From: Flavobacterium sp. H122
GTDB lineage: Bacteria; Bacteroidota; Bacteroidia; Flavobacteriales; Flavobacteriaceae
Reading direction: 5' to 3'
DNA length: 64,000 nucleotides
Assembly (NCBI RefSeq): GCF_004959765.1
Contig: NZ_SJZD01000004.1
Span: 108,424-172,423 of the forward strand
Below, one piece after another: positions 37,683 through 46,983 of the stretch (its first letter is position 1; every line of letters begins with the position of its first letter). The translations under genes and the position numbers were made by a program. Below the pieces are notes generated by a model. The model had not been told where the DNA came from. It worked only from the letters and a program-made list of their open reading frames with translations, and ran no database searches.

Positions 37683-38627
37683 TTACTTATTAATTACTTC
37701 TACAATTGGAGTCGTAATCTTTCCAGTTAATTTTTCTTTCCAATCAGTCCAACCGTATTTTTTAGCAAAAACAATTAATAATACCGGAAAAATTACAAAT
37801 ACAGGCAATACAACTTCAAATCCTGCACTTGGATCAGAAACATCTTTTAAAATAGAATGGGTTTGTAACGCAGACCATTCTGATGTTACCAACAATGCTG
37901 TTATCAAATTATTTGCGGCGTGAAAACCTAATGATAATTCCATGCCTTCATCCATAAGCGTTAAAATTCCTAAAAACAATCCTGTCCCTATATAATACAC
38001 CATTACAATATTACCCATTTTAGCAACTTCCGGATTAAAAAAGTGCAGGCTTCCAAAAATTACCGAAGTCACTATCAAAGGAAACCATTTATTCTTTGCC
38101 AGTAAACCAAATCCCTGCATCAAATACCCTCTGAACATTAATTCTTCCGCACTGGTTTGCAACGGAATCATTATAACCGCAATAATGAAAAGTATTAGAA
38201 ATGGTTTTAATTGAAAATTCCATACAAAATCTTCAGGTGAAGCGTAATAGCTTATGACAGTTACAACAATCTGGAAAACAGCCCAAAGCGAAAAGGAAAA
38301 AAATATTCTGCTCCAGTCGACTTTCTTTCTTGAAGTAACTACATCTTTAAACTTCTGATTATGTATCCATTTTGTGACCAAAGGAACCGTAAAAAAAACA
38401 AAAGCAAATGACAAAAGCATCAGAAACAATGTGGAATTTTTATCCAAAACCGACATCATTTGTGATTCATCCATATTATAAAGGTTTTTTCCAGTAGATG
38501 CCAATTTATAAACAACAGCACCCAATAATGGTAATTGGCCAATAACTGAAGCTATTACTAAAAGAACTGATCCTACAATATATTTCCAAAAATGATTATT
38601 CGGCAAAAAGGCTTTGATTAAAAACAT
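37683..38627 (-). CDS. CPBP-family intramembrane glutamic endopeptidase
   Basis: A multi-pass membrane protein (about 8 helices) with the CPBP/Abi motifs: SAEELMFRGYLMQGF (EExxxR, near residue 165), a following FGSLHFFNPE (FxxxH) and GFHAANNLI (HxxxN). These form the active site of Rce1-like intramembrane proteases. The substrate in bacteria is generally unknown. It is 6 bp upstream of menE on the same strand, an arrangement I associate with Flavobacterium, and divergent from the ArsC-like gene with a 79-bp spacer. Confidence 0.88.
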   Translation of the reverse strand: MFLIKAFLPNNHFWKYIVGSVLLVIASVIGQLPLLGAVVYKLASTGKNLYNMDESQMMSVLDKNSTLFLMLLSFAFVFFTVPLVTKWIHNQKFKDVVTSRKKVDWSRIFFSFSLWAVFQIVVTVISYYASPEDFVWNFQLKPFLILFIIAVIMIPLQTSAEELMFRGYLMQGFGLLAKNKWFPLIVTSVIFGSLHFFNPEVAKMGNIVMVYYIGTGLFLGILTLMDEGMELSLGFHAANNLITALLVTSEWSALQTHSILKDVSDPSAGFEVVLPVFVIFPVLLIVFAKKYGWTDWKEKLTGKITTPIVEVINK

Positions 38628-38641
38628 AAGACTAAAATTTC

Positions 38642-38672
38642 TTTAAAATAAGTATAAATACATATACTTTTG
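38642..38672 (+). promoter_or_regulatory. Promoter for ArsC-like gene
   Basis: TTTA (38642-38645), 19-bp spacer and TACTTTTG (38665-38672), a near match to TTTG-N19-TAnnTTTG, 34 bp before the ATG at 38707. Confidence 0.5.
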
Positions 38673-38706
38673 TTACATCAAAAATATACAAAACAATTCA
38701 AAAATA

Positions 38707-39048
38707 ATGATAACCATTTACCACAATTCACGTTGTTCAAAATCAAGAGAGGGTGTTTGTTTTCTTGAAGAATCAAAAAATGATTTTAAAGTAATCAATT
38801 ATCTGGAAAATGTCCCATCAAAAGAAGAGTTAAAGGAATTATTAAAAAAACTTGATATTTCAGCTATTGAATTAGTGCGAAAAAAGGAATCAATCTGGAT
38901 TGAGAATTATAAAGATAAAAACCTTAGCGAAGAACAGGTTATTCAGGCTATGGTTGAAAATCCAAAGCTGATTGAACGCCCTATCGTAGTGAAAGGAAAT
39001 AAAGCGGTAATTGCTCGCCCAACAGAAAAAATTAAAGAAATATTATAG
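38707..39048 (+). CDS. ArsC/Spx-family arsenate reductase-like protein
   Basis: A 113-residue thioredoxin-fold protein of the ArsC/Spx/YffB family: MITIYHNSRCSKSREGVCF with Cys10 as the catalytic thiol (CSKSR, no second Cys in the motif). Further landmarks are INYLENVPSKEELKELL and the C-terminal NPKLIERPIVVKGNKAVIARP loop typical of ArsC. Glutaredoxin-dependent arsenate reduction is the family activity, but no arsenic transport gene is nearby, so a general thiol or oxidoreductase role is just as likely. It stands alone between divergent CPBP and the TonB-dependent receptor gene. Confidence 0.85.
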   Translation: MITIYHNSRCSKSREGVCFLEESKNDFKVINYLENVPSKEELKELLKKLDISAIELVRKKESIWIENYKDKNLSEEQVIQAMVENPKLIERPIVVKGNKAVIARPTEKIKEIL

Positions 39049-39116
39049 TTCTTTAACATTCTTTTGTGAAAGAATACTGATTGAAGAAAGTATTTTTGTC
39101 GCTTAACTTGAGCAAA

Positions 39117-41666
39117 ATGAAGAATTTTTTACCCCTACTAGTACTAACCCTACTTTTTTCAAATTTAACTTTAAGTCAAGAGAAGCAAACTGGAAAAAAA
39201 ATTACAATTTCAGGAAAACTTATAGATAAAGCTACTTCACAGCCTTTGGAATACGCAACAGTTACGGTAATTGGAGAAAACACCAACAAACCGGTAACAG
39301 GGGCAATTACTGATTTAAAAGGTGAATTCACGCTTCAAATAAGCCCGGGGAACTTCATTATCAAATATGAATATTTATCATTCAAAACCCTGCTGTCACC
39401 GGTAAAAACATTTACAAACGATACAAATGTTGGTGCTGTTGCATTAACTCAGGATACAAAAACTTTAGATGAAATTGTTGTCCGTTCTGAAAAAACTACT
39501 GTAGATATAAAATTGGATAAAAAAGTATATACTGTAGGTAAAGATATCATGGTAAGAGGCGGAACGGTAAGTGATGTGCTGGATAACGTTCCATCGGTAG
39601 CTGTCGATGCGGAAGGTACTGTTTCGTTAAGAGGAAATGAAAGTGTACGTATCTTAATTGACGGCAAGCCGTCAAATATGGGCAACATTAATGATGCATT
39701 AAAACTTATTTCTGCTGAAGCAATTGAAAAAGTAGAAATCGTTACAAATCCGTCTGCCAGATACGATGCCGAAGGTGGAGGAGGAATTATAAACATAATT
39801 CTAAAAAAAGGAAAAAACCAGGGCGTTAACGGGACGTTTGTTGCTTCTGTGGGAGATCCAAGAAATACAGGACTTTCCGCTAACTTAAATTTCAAACAGG
39901 AACATTCCAATTTCTTCACCACAATTGGTTACAACAATAGAAACAATCCCGGGAATATAAAAATTGACCAACAAAATTTTGATGAAAACGGTGATTTAAA
40001 ATCAATTTTAAACGAACGAAGAAAAAATAATCGTTTTAGTGAGGGTCTTAATGCAAACTTTGGAATGGAGCTCTTATTGGACAAGTCAACTTCATGGACA
40101 AATTCAATGAACATAAGAAAAAATGAAGGAGGTAATCTGGAAAATGTTCTATATTATAATTATGACGCATCCGGTCAATATTTAAACACCAGACAAAGAT
40201 TTAATGACCTAAAATCAACCAGTGAAAATGTAGAGTATTTATTAAATTTTATCAAAAAATTTAATAAAGACGGACATAAATTAACTGCCGATATTTCAAT
40301 ATCTTTAAATAAAGATAAAGACAACTCAAACATTGAAGGGATTATTTTGGACAACAATGAATTTGTCTCGTCAGAAAGAACCCGTAAAAATGATACACAG
40401 CAACGAAATTTATTTCAGGCTGATTACGTGCTTCCTATGGGTAAAAAATCACAATTTGAAGCTGGTTTCAGAGGAAATTATGTAAAGACAACTGCTGATT
40501 ATCAGGTTGAGGAAAGAAAAACACAAACAAGTCCGTATACCAATATCGATGAGTTTACAAACATTCTGGAGTATAATGAAAATGTAACGGCTTTTTATAC
40601 ACAATTTGGATCTAAAATCAATAAGTTCTCTTATTTGGCTGGATTACGATTTGAAGATTCAAAAATTGAAATCAATCAGTTAACCTCAAATATTTTCAAA
40701 ACAAAAAAATACAACAACTTATTCCCCAGCTTATTTTTAACTTACGAAATAAGTGACAACAGCAGTATTTCATTAAATTACAGTAAAAGAATTTCAAGAC
40801 CAAGAGACCGTTTCATTAATCCGTTTGCGTCTTATACGAGTAACGTAAACCTGTTCCAGGGAAATCCGGACATCAATCCAGCATATACAGATGCTTATGA
40901 TTTTGGATATTTAAAGAAATGGGAAAAACTTACTTTAAGCACTTCTTTATACTACAATCATACGACAGATTCTTTTGAACAGGTTCGTAAAGAACGTGGT
41001 GATTTTGTATTCACACCGGTAGGTGGAGCCGATGTGATTGTAGACGGAGAAATTGTCACAGTAGTTGACGGCGAGGACATTAAAACTCCTGTTATCATAA
41101 ACACATTTTTTAATTTAGGTAAAAATGACAGATTAGGTTTTGAATTCACTTTGAATTACAACTTCAAAAAATGGTGGAAATTAAACGGAAATTTCAATTT
41201 CTTCAATAGTCAAAATACAGGAAGCTATACCTACACAAACAGTAAAAACGAAGTCATTACTCAAAGTTTCAACAGAAATGCAACGAGTTGGTTTACCAGG
41301 GTAACTTCAAAAATTACACTTCCTTATAAAATTGAATGGCAAACTAATGCCACCTATAATGCTTCTCAAAAAACGGCTCAAGGTTCAAACAAAGCAATTT
41401 TTGCAGCAAATCTGGCATTCAGTAAGGATGTTCTAAAAGATATGGGAACAATTTCATTCAATGTTAATGACGTGTTTAATTCCCGTAAAAGAATACAGGA
41501 TATGCAGCTTCCCTCAGTAAATTCACATAGTGAAATGCAATGGAGAAGAAGAGCCTTTACACTTTCTTTTACATACAGATTTAACAAAACCAAAAACGAA
41601 AGAGATCAAAAACCACGTCAAAACAACGGAAACGGTGGTGAAGGTGATGAATACATAGGAGGTTAA
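39117..41666 (+). CDS. TonB-dependent outer membrane receptor (beta-barrel family)
   Basis: An 849-residue outer-membrane protein. I start it at the ATG at 39117, giving a clean Sec signal (MKNFLPLLVLTLLFSNLTLS); an in-frame TTG at 39081 would add a less suitable leader. Residues about 25-115 form a carboxypeptidase-like regulatory domain (ISGKLIDKATSQPLEYATV), followed by a plug (LDNVPSVAVDAEGTVSLRGN, GGGGIINIILKKGKN). The C-terminal two thirds are beta-barrel of the OMP_b-brl_3 type with the terminal strand ending FTYRF. The Gly/Asn/Asp tail is short. Ligand unknown. A strong terminator follows. Confidence 0.9.
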   Translation: MKNFLPLLVLTLLFSNLTLSQEKQTGKKITISGKLIDKATSQPLEYATVTVIGENTNKPVTGAITDLKGEFTLQISPGNFIIKYEYLSFKTLLSPVKTFTNDTNVGAVALTQDTKTLDEIVVRSEKTTVDIKLDKKVYTVGKDIMVRGGTVSDVLDNVPSVAVDAEGTVSLRGNESVRILIDGKPSNMGNINDALKLISAEAIEKVEIVTNPSARYDAEGGGGIINIILKKGKNQGVNGTFVASVGDPRNTGLSANLNFKQEHSNFFTTIGYNNRNNPGNIKIDQQNFDENGDLKSILNERRKNNRFSEGLNANFGMELLLDKSTSWTNSMNIRKNEGGNLENVLYYNYDASGQYLNTRQRFNDLKSTSENVEYLLNFIKKFNKDGHKLTADISISLNKDKDNSNIEGIILDNNEFVSSERTRKNDTQQRNLFQADYVLPMGKKSQFEAGFRGNYVKTTADYQVEERKTQTSPYTNIDEFTNILEYNENVTAFYTQFGSKINKFSYLAGLRFEDSKIEINQLTSNIFKTKKYNNLFPSLFLTYEISDNSSISLNYSKRISRPRDRFINPFASYTSNVNLFQGNPDINPAYTDAYDFGYLKKWEKLTLSTSLYYNHTTDSFEQVRKERGDFVFTPVGGADVIVDGEIVTVVDGEDIKTPVIINTFFNLGKNDRLGFEFTLNYNFKKWWKLNGNFNFFNSQNTGSYTYTNSKNEVITQSFNRNATSWFTRVTSKITLPYKIEWQTNATYNASQKTAQGSNKAIFAANLAFSKDVLKDMGTISFNVNDVFNSRKRIQDMQLPSVNSHSEMQWRRRAFTLSFTYRFNKTKNERDQKPRQNNGNGGEGDEYIGG

Positions 41667-41672
41667 AGCAAT

Positions 41673-41706
41673 AAAAAAAGTCCCTGATCGGGACTTTTTT
41701 ATTTTT
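41673..41706 (+). terminator. Terminator after TonB-dependent receptor
   Basis: AAAAAAGTCCC, loop TGATC, GGGACTTTTTT and further T residues, starting a few bases after the TAA. It is symmetrical enough to serve the convergent small membrane gene as well. Confidence 0.9.
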
Positions 41707-41722
41707 TAAAACAATAGAATTT

Positions 41723-41890
41723 TTATTGTTCTAAGGTTTCTCTGTTAGCTCTCTTTTCTTTGAATTGCTCCCATAAATATCCTCCTATCCAGTAGAATAC
41801 GAAATTTATCAAGAAAATCATTAACCAGAATCCCATTGTGAAAACGGTTAAGAAAAGTAGAAAACCTAAATACTGTTGAAATTCAAACAT
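41723..41890 (-). CDS. Small membrane protein, 55 aa
   Basis: A complete open frame starting MFEFQQYLGFLLFLTVFTMG and ending EKRANRETLEQ. Hydrophobic residues 8-34 form one or two membrane segments, followed by IGGYLWEQFKEK and a charged tail. I recall similar short proteins in Flavobacterium genomes but have no name or function for the family. It lies between the receptor terminator and the corA gene, convergent with the former. The frame uses ordinary codons, and the N-terminal ATG is preceded by an A/T-rich leader. Confidence 0.6.
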   Translation of the reverse strand: MFEFQQYLGFLLFLTVFTMGFWLMIFLINFVFYWIGGYLWEQFKEKRANRETLEQ

Positions 41891-41976
41891 GTTTTCCGGA
41901 ATTATTTGTATACCCTACAAAAGTAATGGTAAAATTTGTGTTTGTCAATAGAAATAGAATTTATTTTTTCAACACT

Positions 41977-43047
41977 TTAAAACCACTTGCGCCATTTAAA
42001 ATAAACTGCCATCAGAACAAGCAAAATAAACATAAAGCCTATAACCATGAAATAACCATATTTCCAATGAAGTTCAGGCATATTATCAAAATTCATCCCA
42101 TAAACACCAACAATAAAAGTCAAAGGCATGAAAAACACTGAAACTACGGTCAATGTTTTCATAACTTCATTCATCTTATGATTTTGTGATGAGAAATAAA
42201 AATTTGAAGCACTCTCAAGCGAAATCAAATCATACTCAATTTGTTCTAGAAGTTCCATACTTTTTTGATGTAATCTTTCAAAAAAACTATAATTTTCCTT
42301 TTCAATTACATTAAAAACATCATCATCCTTAGTACTTTTAATAGTAAATAAAGAATCTCGTAACGGAATAATGGAACGCTTCAAAAAATTAAAATTATCT
42401 CTATGCTTTTCAATTTGTTCAAGAACTAAAGGTTTGGAGCTCGTTTTAGACAAATTTATCAATTCTTCTACTCTGTCCTCTTCCGTCTCGATAGTAATGT
42501 AAAAATTTTCCATTACGGCATCCAAAAGTAAATACAATAAATAATCAATTTTTTTATCCCTTACGATACCTGAACGCGTTCTAATTCTTTCCCTAATATG
42601 CAGAAAAAAATCGCTTCTTTTTTCTTGAAACGATGCTAAAATACCATCTTTTAGTAAAAAAGAAAGCTGTTCTACTTTAATATTATCAGAATTCGCAACT
42701 GGAAGAATCGATTTTATATTAAAAAAAAGAACTTCATGATGTTCGTCTATTTTTGTACGTTTTGAAGTATTAAGAATATCGCCAAGAATAAACTTATCAA
42801 CTTGAAGAAAATCTCCTATTTGAACAATTTTTTCCAAATCAGTCAATCCGTGAATATTAAGCCAATTTTGCTTCGTTGAATCTACATTTTCAATTATCTG
42901 TTCAAATGTACCATGCGAACATTCTGTCAACTCCTCTGCATCATAAACAAACAATTGCATTTCTGTTGGTACATCTTTATGAATACCCGTATACTCAAGG
43001 TAAGTTGGAATAACTTTTCTACCTTTTTTATATTTTATTTTTCGCAC
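41977..43047 (-). CDS. corA: CorA-family Mg2+/Co2+ transporter
   Basis: A 356-residue cation channel protein forming a pentamer in the inner membrane. A large N-terminal cytoplasmic domain is followed by a long stalk helix (region with NRS-like ASNFYFSSQNHKMNEVMKTL), then TM1 ending in the signature YGMNFDNMPE (GMN near residue 314) and TM2 (GYFMVIGFMFILLVLMAVYF) with the basic tail KWRKWF. The start is GTG at 43047; an in-frame stop lies 9 bp upstream and no in-frame ATG is close. The gene appears to be transcribed alone. Confidence 0.93.
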   Translation of the reverse strand: MRKIKYKKGRKVIPTYLEYTGIHKDVPTEMQLFVYDAEELTECSHGTFEQIIENVDSTKQNWLNIHGLTDLEKIVQIGDFLQVDKFILGDILNTSKRTKIDEHHEVLFFNIKSILPVANSDNIKVEQLSFLLKDGILASFQEKRSDFFLHIRERIRTRSGIVRDKKIDYLLYLLLDAVMENFYITIETEEDRVEELINLSKTSSKPLVLEQIEKHRDNFNFLKRSIIPLRDSLFTIKSTKDDDVFNVIEKENYSFFERLHQKSMELLEQIEYDLISLESASNFYFSSQNHKMNEVMKTLTVVSVFFMPLTFIVGVYGMNFDNMPELHWKYGYFMVIGFMFILLVLMAVYFKWRKWF

Positions 43048-43097
43048 TTTGCATTAATTTACGAGTAATATTACAAAAATCCTTTGGAAGTATTTAT

Positions 43098-43128
43098 AAA
43101 AAAAACTGTCGAAAATTAATTCCGACAG
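43098..43128 (-). terminator. Terminator of DUF937-OmpA gene
   Basis: On the minus strand CTGTCG ... CGACAG (43106-43111 with 43123-43128), with further AATT pairing in the loop, is followed by a run of eight T. It lies 27 bp after the OmpA-domain gene stop. Confidence 0.8.
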
Positions 43129-43154
43129 CTTTTCTTCAATTAAAAATAACTAAC

Positions 43155-44411
43155 CTATTTTTTAGTAACACGTATTGCAATTCTTCTGTTTTGGGCTCTG
43201 CCTTCCTCAGTATCGTTGGAAGCCACCGGATGCTGATCGCCGTAACCTTCGGCAACTATACGTTTGGCATCTATTCCTAATTTAACCAATTCATTCATTA
43301 CCGAAGAAGCCCTGTCGCCGGATAATTTTAAATTTGCTTTTGGATCGCCCACATTATCTGTATAACCGCCTAATTTAATTTCAACCGAAGGATATGCTTT
43401 TAAAACTTCGGCAATATTTTTGAGTTGTTCCTGTGATTCCGGTTTTAATGTTGATTTACCTGTTTCAAACAGCAAACGGTCAAAATTAAACCAGGTAGTT
43501 TTATCAACAACTTTTGATTTATCGTTCAACCAAGTTACCAATTGGTTTTCAATACCTTTTTCAGGAGCATTTAATTCAACTCCGTTTGGCAGTTTGAATT
43601 TAAAAAAGTTTCCCAATGCTGAAGCGGCATCACCCATTGCATCTACTGCCCCGCTTGTGGCAGAATCCATTTCTGATGATGCTTTGCCAACAAGTGAATC
43701 AACAGCTTCTACACTCACATCTGATGATTCCATATCAGACTTATTACATCCTTTGGTAAAATAATACAATGCTAATAAAGCGGCACCTATAAGCAGCAAA
43801 GGAATCAGCCATTTAGGAAATCCACTGTCTCCTGAATGACCATCAGTCGTTCCGCCTGAAGCACTTCCAAAAGAACCTCCTGAAATCCCGGAAAATCCTA
43901 AAACACTTCCCAGGCCAGCCGGTGCGGCAGCTAGAATACTTTCTTTTTGTGAAGATAATAAACCGGTTAAACCTGATAAAGTTATACCTGATTTACCCAA
44001 ATGCCCCAATAACAACGGTGCCGCCATTCCTAAAATAGATCCTGCAGAAGAACTTTTAATCCCGGAAACTCCTGCAATCAAATCAGTTATACTGCTAAGT
44101 TTTCCTCCAAATAATAAGCTCAACAAGCTTGAACCTATTCCGGAAGCTTCAGAATTACCTCCTGAGAGCAAGCCTCCTAAATTTGACAGAATACCACCAG
44201 AATCCGCTGAACTTTTGGTAATTAAATCCATCACACTCCCCATAGCGTTCGAATCTCCGGATTTGTTTAACAACCCTCCTAAAAGTGTTGGCAAAGCTGA
44301 TGAAATAGCGTTGGAAACCCCACTTTCCGACTCTCCTAACGCGCCACTTGCCTGTGATAGTAACTCAGGCGTAATATACTCCTTTAATGAGTCCAATAAG
44401 TTTACTGACAT
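43155..44411 (-). CDS. DUF937 and OmpA-domain membrane protein
   Basis: A 418-residue two-domain protein. Residues about 1-175 form a DUF937 region, Gly/Ser/Leu-rich helical repeats (GVSNAISSALPTLLGGLLNK; GSILGMAAPLLLGHLGKSG). One membrane segment follows (WLIPLLLIGAALLALYYF, near 200-217), then a linker, and then a C-terminal OmpA-like peptidoglycan-binding domain (GGYTDNVGDPKANLKLSGDR, GYGDQHPVASNDTEEGRAQN, RRIAI). There is no N-terminal signal peptide, so DUF937 is probably cytoplasmic and OmpA periplasmic. Similar proteins occur widely in Bacteroidetes; the function of the DUF937 part is unknown. Confidence 0.88.
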   Translation of the reverse strand: MSVNLLDSLKEYITPELLSQASGALGESESGVSNAISSALPTLLGGLLNKSGDSNAMGSVMDLITKSSADSGGILSNLGGLLSGGNSEASGIGSSLLSLLFGGKLSSITDLIAGVSGIKSSSAGSILGMAAPLLLGHLGKSGITLSGLTGLLSSQKESILAAAPAGLGSVLGFSGISGGSFGSASGGTTDGHSGDSGFPKWLIPLLLIGAALLALYYFTKGCNKSDMESSDVSVEAVDSLVGKASSEMDSATSGAVDAMGDAASALGNFFKFKLPNGVELNAPEKGIENQLVTWLNDKSKVVDKTTWFNFDRLLFETGKSTLKPESQEQLKNIAEVLKAYPSVEIKLGGYTDNVGDPKANLKLSGDRASSVMNELVKLGIDAKRIVAEGYGDQHPVASNDTEEGRAQNRRIAIRVTKK

Positions 44412-44577
44412 AGTTTGTTAATTTATAAGTTACTCTAAATTAATGAATTATATTCAAAACAATAATTTTAAAAAGGTATTTTTTGGCACTAATTTTCTTA
44501 TTAAGTTGTCAAATGCAGTAAAACCAACTAACTTAGCCTCATAATAATTTCACTTCAATTTTAATTAAAAAAGCAGG

Positions 44578-45813
44578 ATGAAAACGCTAATCATCAACAT
44601 CAAGGAACTTTTACAAGTAAGAGAGGAATCCATCAATAAGATTTCCGGAAAAGACATGGCAAACCTGCCTAAAATAGATAATGCCTATTTATTAATTGAA
44701 AATGATGTTATTACTGATTATGGCTCAATGGATAATTGTCCTACGATAAATACAGACAAAACAATAGATGCTTCAGGTAAAGTTGTTTTACCGGCTTGGT
44801 GCGACAGTCACACCCATTTAGTATATGCTGGAAATCGTGTACAGGAATTTGTTGATAGAATAAATGGATTATCCTATGAAGAAATAGCAAACCGTGGCGG
44901 TGGAATTTTAAACTCCGCGAAGCGGTTAAATGAAACATCTGAAGAACAGATTTACAAAGAATCAAAACTCCGGTTAGAGGAAGTAATGAAACAAGGTACT
45001 GGTGCCATTGAAATAAAATCAGGTTATGGTTTAACTGTTGATGGAGAACTAAAAATGCTTCGTGTGATTAAAAAGCTGGCTGAAAATTACCCAATAAAAA
45101 TAAAATCAACTTTTTTAGGCGCACACGCTTTTCCATTGGAATACAAAGAAAACCATTCGGCATATATTGATTTGATTATTAATGAAATGCTGCCAAAAAT
45201 AGCACAGGAAAATTTGGCCGATTATATCGATGCATTTTTAGAAACGGGTTATTTTTCAGTTGAAGAAACCGAAAGAATCATGGAAGCCGGTAAAAAATAT
45301 GGTTTGCAGGCAAAAATCCATGTCAACCAATTTACAGCAATTAAGGGTATTGAAGCATGTGTAAAACACAATGCTTTATCTGTAGATCATCTTGAAATCG
45401 TTACAGATGAAGATATTGAAATGCTTAAAAATTCAATCACAATGCCGGTTGCTTTACCCAGCTGCTCTTATTTTATCAGTATTCCTTATACTCCTGCCCG
45501 TAAAATGCTGGAAGCCGGTTTACCTTTGGCTTTAGCCACCGATTACAATCCGGGGACTACTCCATCAGGCAACATGAATTTTGTGGTTGCCACAGCTTGT
45601 ATTAAAATGAAAATGACGCCGGAAGAAGCTATTAATGCCGCAACTCTAAACGGCGCTTATGCAATGGGCATTTCTGATACACACGGCAGTATTACCAAAG
45701 GAAAAAAAGCAAACATCATTATAACAAAACCGGTTCACTCCTATTATCAATTGCCTTACGAATTCGGAAGTAATCTAATAGAAAATGTACTCATTGAAGG
45801 CAAACTGATTTAA
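44578..45813 (+). CDS. hutI: Imidazolonepropionase
   Basis: A 411-residue amidohydrolase that opens 4-imidazolone-5-propanoate to N-formimino-L-glutamate in histidine degradation. Visible landmarks are the metal site DSHTHLVYAGNRVQEF, GGGILNSAKRLNETSE, substrate-site KSGYGLTVDGELKML, GAHAFPLEY, the second metal region KIHVNQFTAIKGIEAC and SVDHLEIV, and ALATDYNPGTTPSGNM near the C-terminal metal Asp. No other hut gene is in the window; the flanking genes are lipoproteins. A hairpin terminator follows. Confidence 0.95.
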   Translation: MKTLIINIKELLQVREESINKISGKDMANLPKIDNAYLLIENDVITDYGSMDNCPTINTDKTIDASGKVVLPAWCDSHTHLVYAGNRVQEFVDRINGLSYEEIANRGGGILNSAKRLNETSEEQIYKESKLRLEEVMKQGTGAIEIKSGYGLTVDGELKMLRVIKKLAENYPIKIKSTFLGAHAFPLEYKENHSAYIDLIINEMLPKIAQENLADYIDAFLETGYFSVEETERIMEAGKKYGLQAKIHVNQFTAIKGIEACVKHNALSVDHLEIVTDEDIEMLKNSITMPVALPSCSYFISIPYTPARKMLEAGLPLALATDYNPGTTPSGNMNFVVATACIKMKMTPEEAINAATLNGAYAMGISDTHGSITKGKKANIIITKPVHSYYQLPYEFGSNLIENVLIEGKLI

Positions 45814-45845
45814 GCAAAAAATTTTAACAAAAATACAACAGTTCC

Positions 45846-45880
45846 TATGCCAGAAAGTCAAATTTCTGGCATAATTTTTA
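45846..45880 (+). terminator. Terminator after hutI
   Basis: TATGCCAGAAA (45846-45856), short loop, TTTCTGGCATA (45863-45873) then AATTTTTA. Confidence 0.85.
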
Positions 45881-45968
45881 GTACGTATTTTAGTATTAAA
45901 TTATAGATTTATTGATACAAAATTACTTTCATACTCATAAAATTTTTAACCTTTTAATTAATACATCT

Positions 45969-46883
45969 ATGAAAAAAAATTTCCGTACTGGAATTGCATT
46001 ATTGATGCTTTCAGTTTTGGTTTCCTCCTGCAAAGAGCAAGTGGCTGAAAATTATGAAGAAGCTGTTGAAGCAACCGAAGCTGTTGATACTGCTTCTGCT
46101 GCCCAAAAAAGCATAGTCTCCTCTTCCGCTGCCAGGGAAGATTCCAAATCCAACAGGAAATTTATTCGAACGGCCGATATAAAATTTAAAGTTAAAGATG
46201 TAGCTAAATCGACGTATGTTATAGAAGACGCTACAAGTAAATTTGGCGGTTTTGTAACCTACACCGATTTAAAAAGTGACATTCTGGAAAAAGACGAAAC
46301 CAAAGTAAGTCAGGACAGTACTTTAATAACTACTAAATATGCTGTAACCAATGAAATAACTATAAGAGTTCCAAACAGACAATTGGATACTGTAATAAAA
46401 ACTATTGCCAAACAAATTGATTTTCTGGATTACAGAATCATTAAAGCCGATGATGTATCTTTAAAACTATTATCAAACCAATTGGCTCAAAAACGCGGTG
46501 AAACATCAGAAAAAAGGTTGGAAAAAGCAATTGATTCTAAAGGAAAGAAATTAGACAATGTTATAGAAGCCGAAGATAAACTGGATGCCAAAAAAGAAAA
46601 TAAGGATCAGGCAAAACTGGAAAACTTAAGCCTGAATGACCAGGTAAATTTCAGTACCATCTCATTGTCCATCTATCAAAACCAGACTGTCAGACAGGAA
46701 ATGATTCCTAATGAAAAAAGTATAAATGCTTACCGTCCCAACATTGGACTTCAAATTTGGGATAGCATAAAAACCGGTTGGTTTATGCTTGAAGCCATTA
46801 TAGCCTTTGTTTTCCAATTGTGGGGAATAATTTTATTGGGCTTTCTAGGCTGGTTTGGCTATAAAAAGTTTCTGAAAAAATAA
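45969..46883 (+). CDS. DUF4349 lipoprotein
   Basis: A 304-residue envelope lipoprotein. I choose the ATG at 45969 because it gives a lipoprotein signal (MKKNFRTGIALLMLSVLVSS, then Cys); an in-frame TTG at 45912 would place this signal internally. An Ala/Glu-rich linker precedes the DUF4349 core (KFIRTADIKFKVKDVAKST, KFGGFVTYTDLKSD, ITIRVPNRQLDTVIKTI). A Lys/Glu helical segment follows, and then a C-terminal membrane span (FMLEAIIAFVFQLWGIILLG) with KKFLKK at the end. The family function is unknown. It sits alone between two terminators. Confidence 0.85.
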   Translation: MKKNFRTGIALLMLSVLVSSCKEQVAENYEEAVEATEAVDTASAAQKSIVSSSAAREDSKSNRKFIRTADIKFKVKDVAKSTYVIEDATSKFGGFVTYTDLKSDILEKDETKVSQDSTLITTKYAVTNEITIRVPNRQLDTVIKTIAKQIDFLDYRIIKADDVSLKLLSNQLAQKRGETSEKRLEKAIDSKGKKLDNVIEAEDKLDAKKENKDQAKLENLSLNDQVNFSTISLSIYQNQTVRQEMIPNEKSINAYRPNIGLQIWDSIKTGWFMLEAIIAFVFQLWGIILLGFLGWFGYKKFLKK

Positions 46884-46890
46884 ATAATGA

Positions 46891-46914
46891 ATCCGCTTCT
46901 ATAGCGGATTTTTT
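46891..46914 (+). terminator. Terminator after DUF4349 gene
   Basis: ATCCGCT (46891-46897), loop of five, AGCGGAT (46903-46909) and a T run, 8 bp after the stop codon. Confidence 0.88.
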
Positions 46915-46983
46915 CATGTATTGATGCATCAAAGCCATTGATTTTGAGTAACTTTATACTATTTCCAACTAAATAGAAAAGTT

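Noticed and set aside
39449..39922. 157-codon minus-strand open frame
   Set aside because: Antisense shadow of the plug domain of the TonB-dependent receptor.
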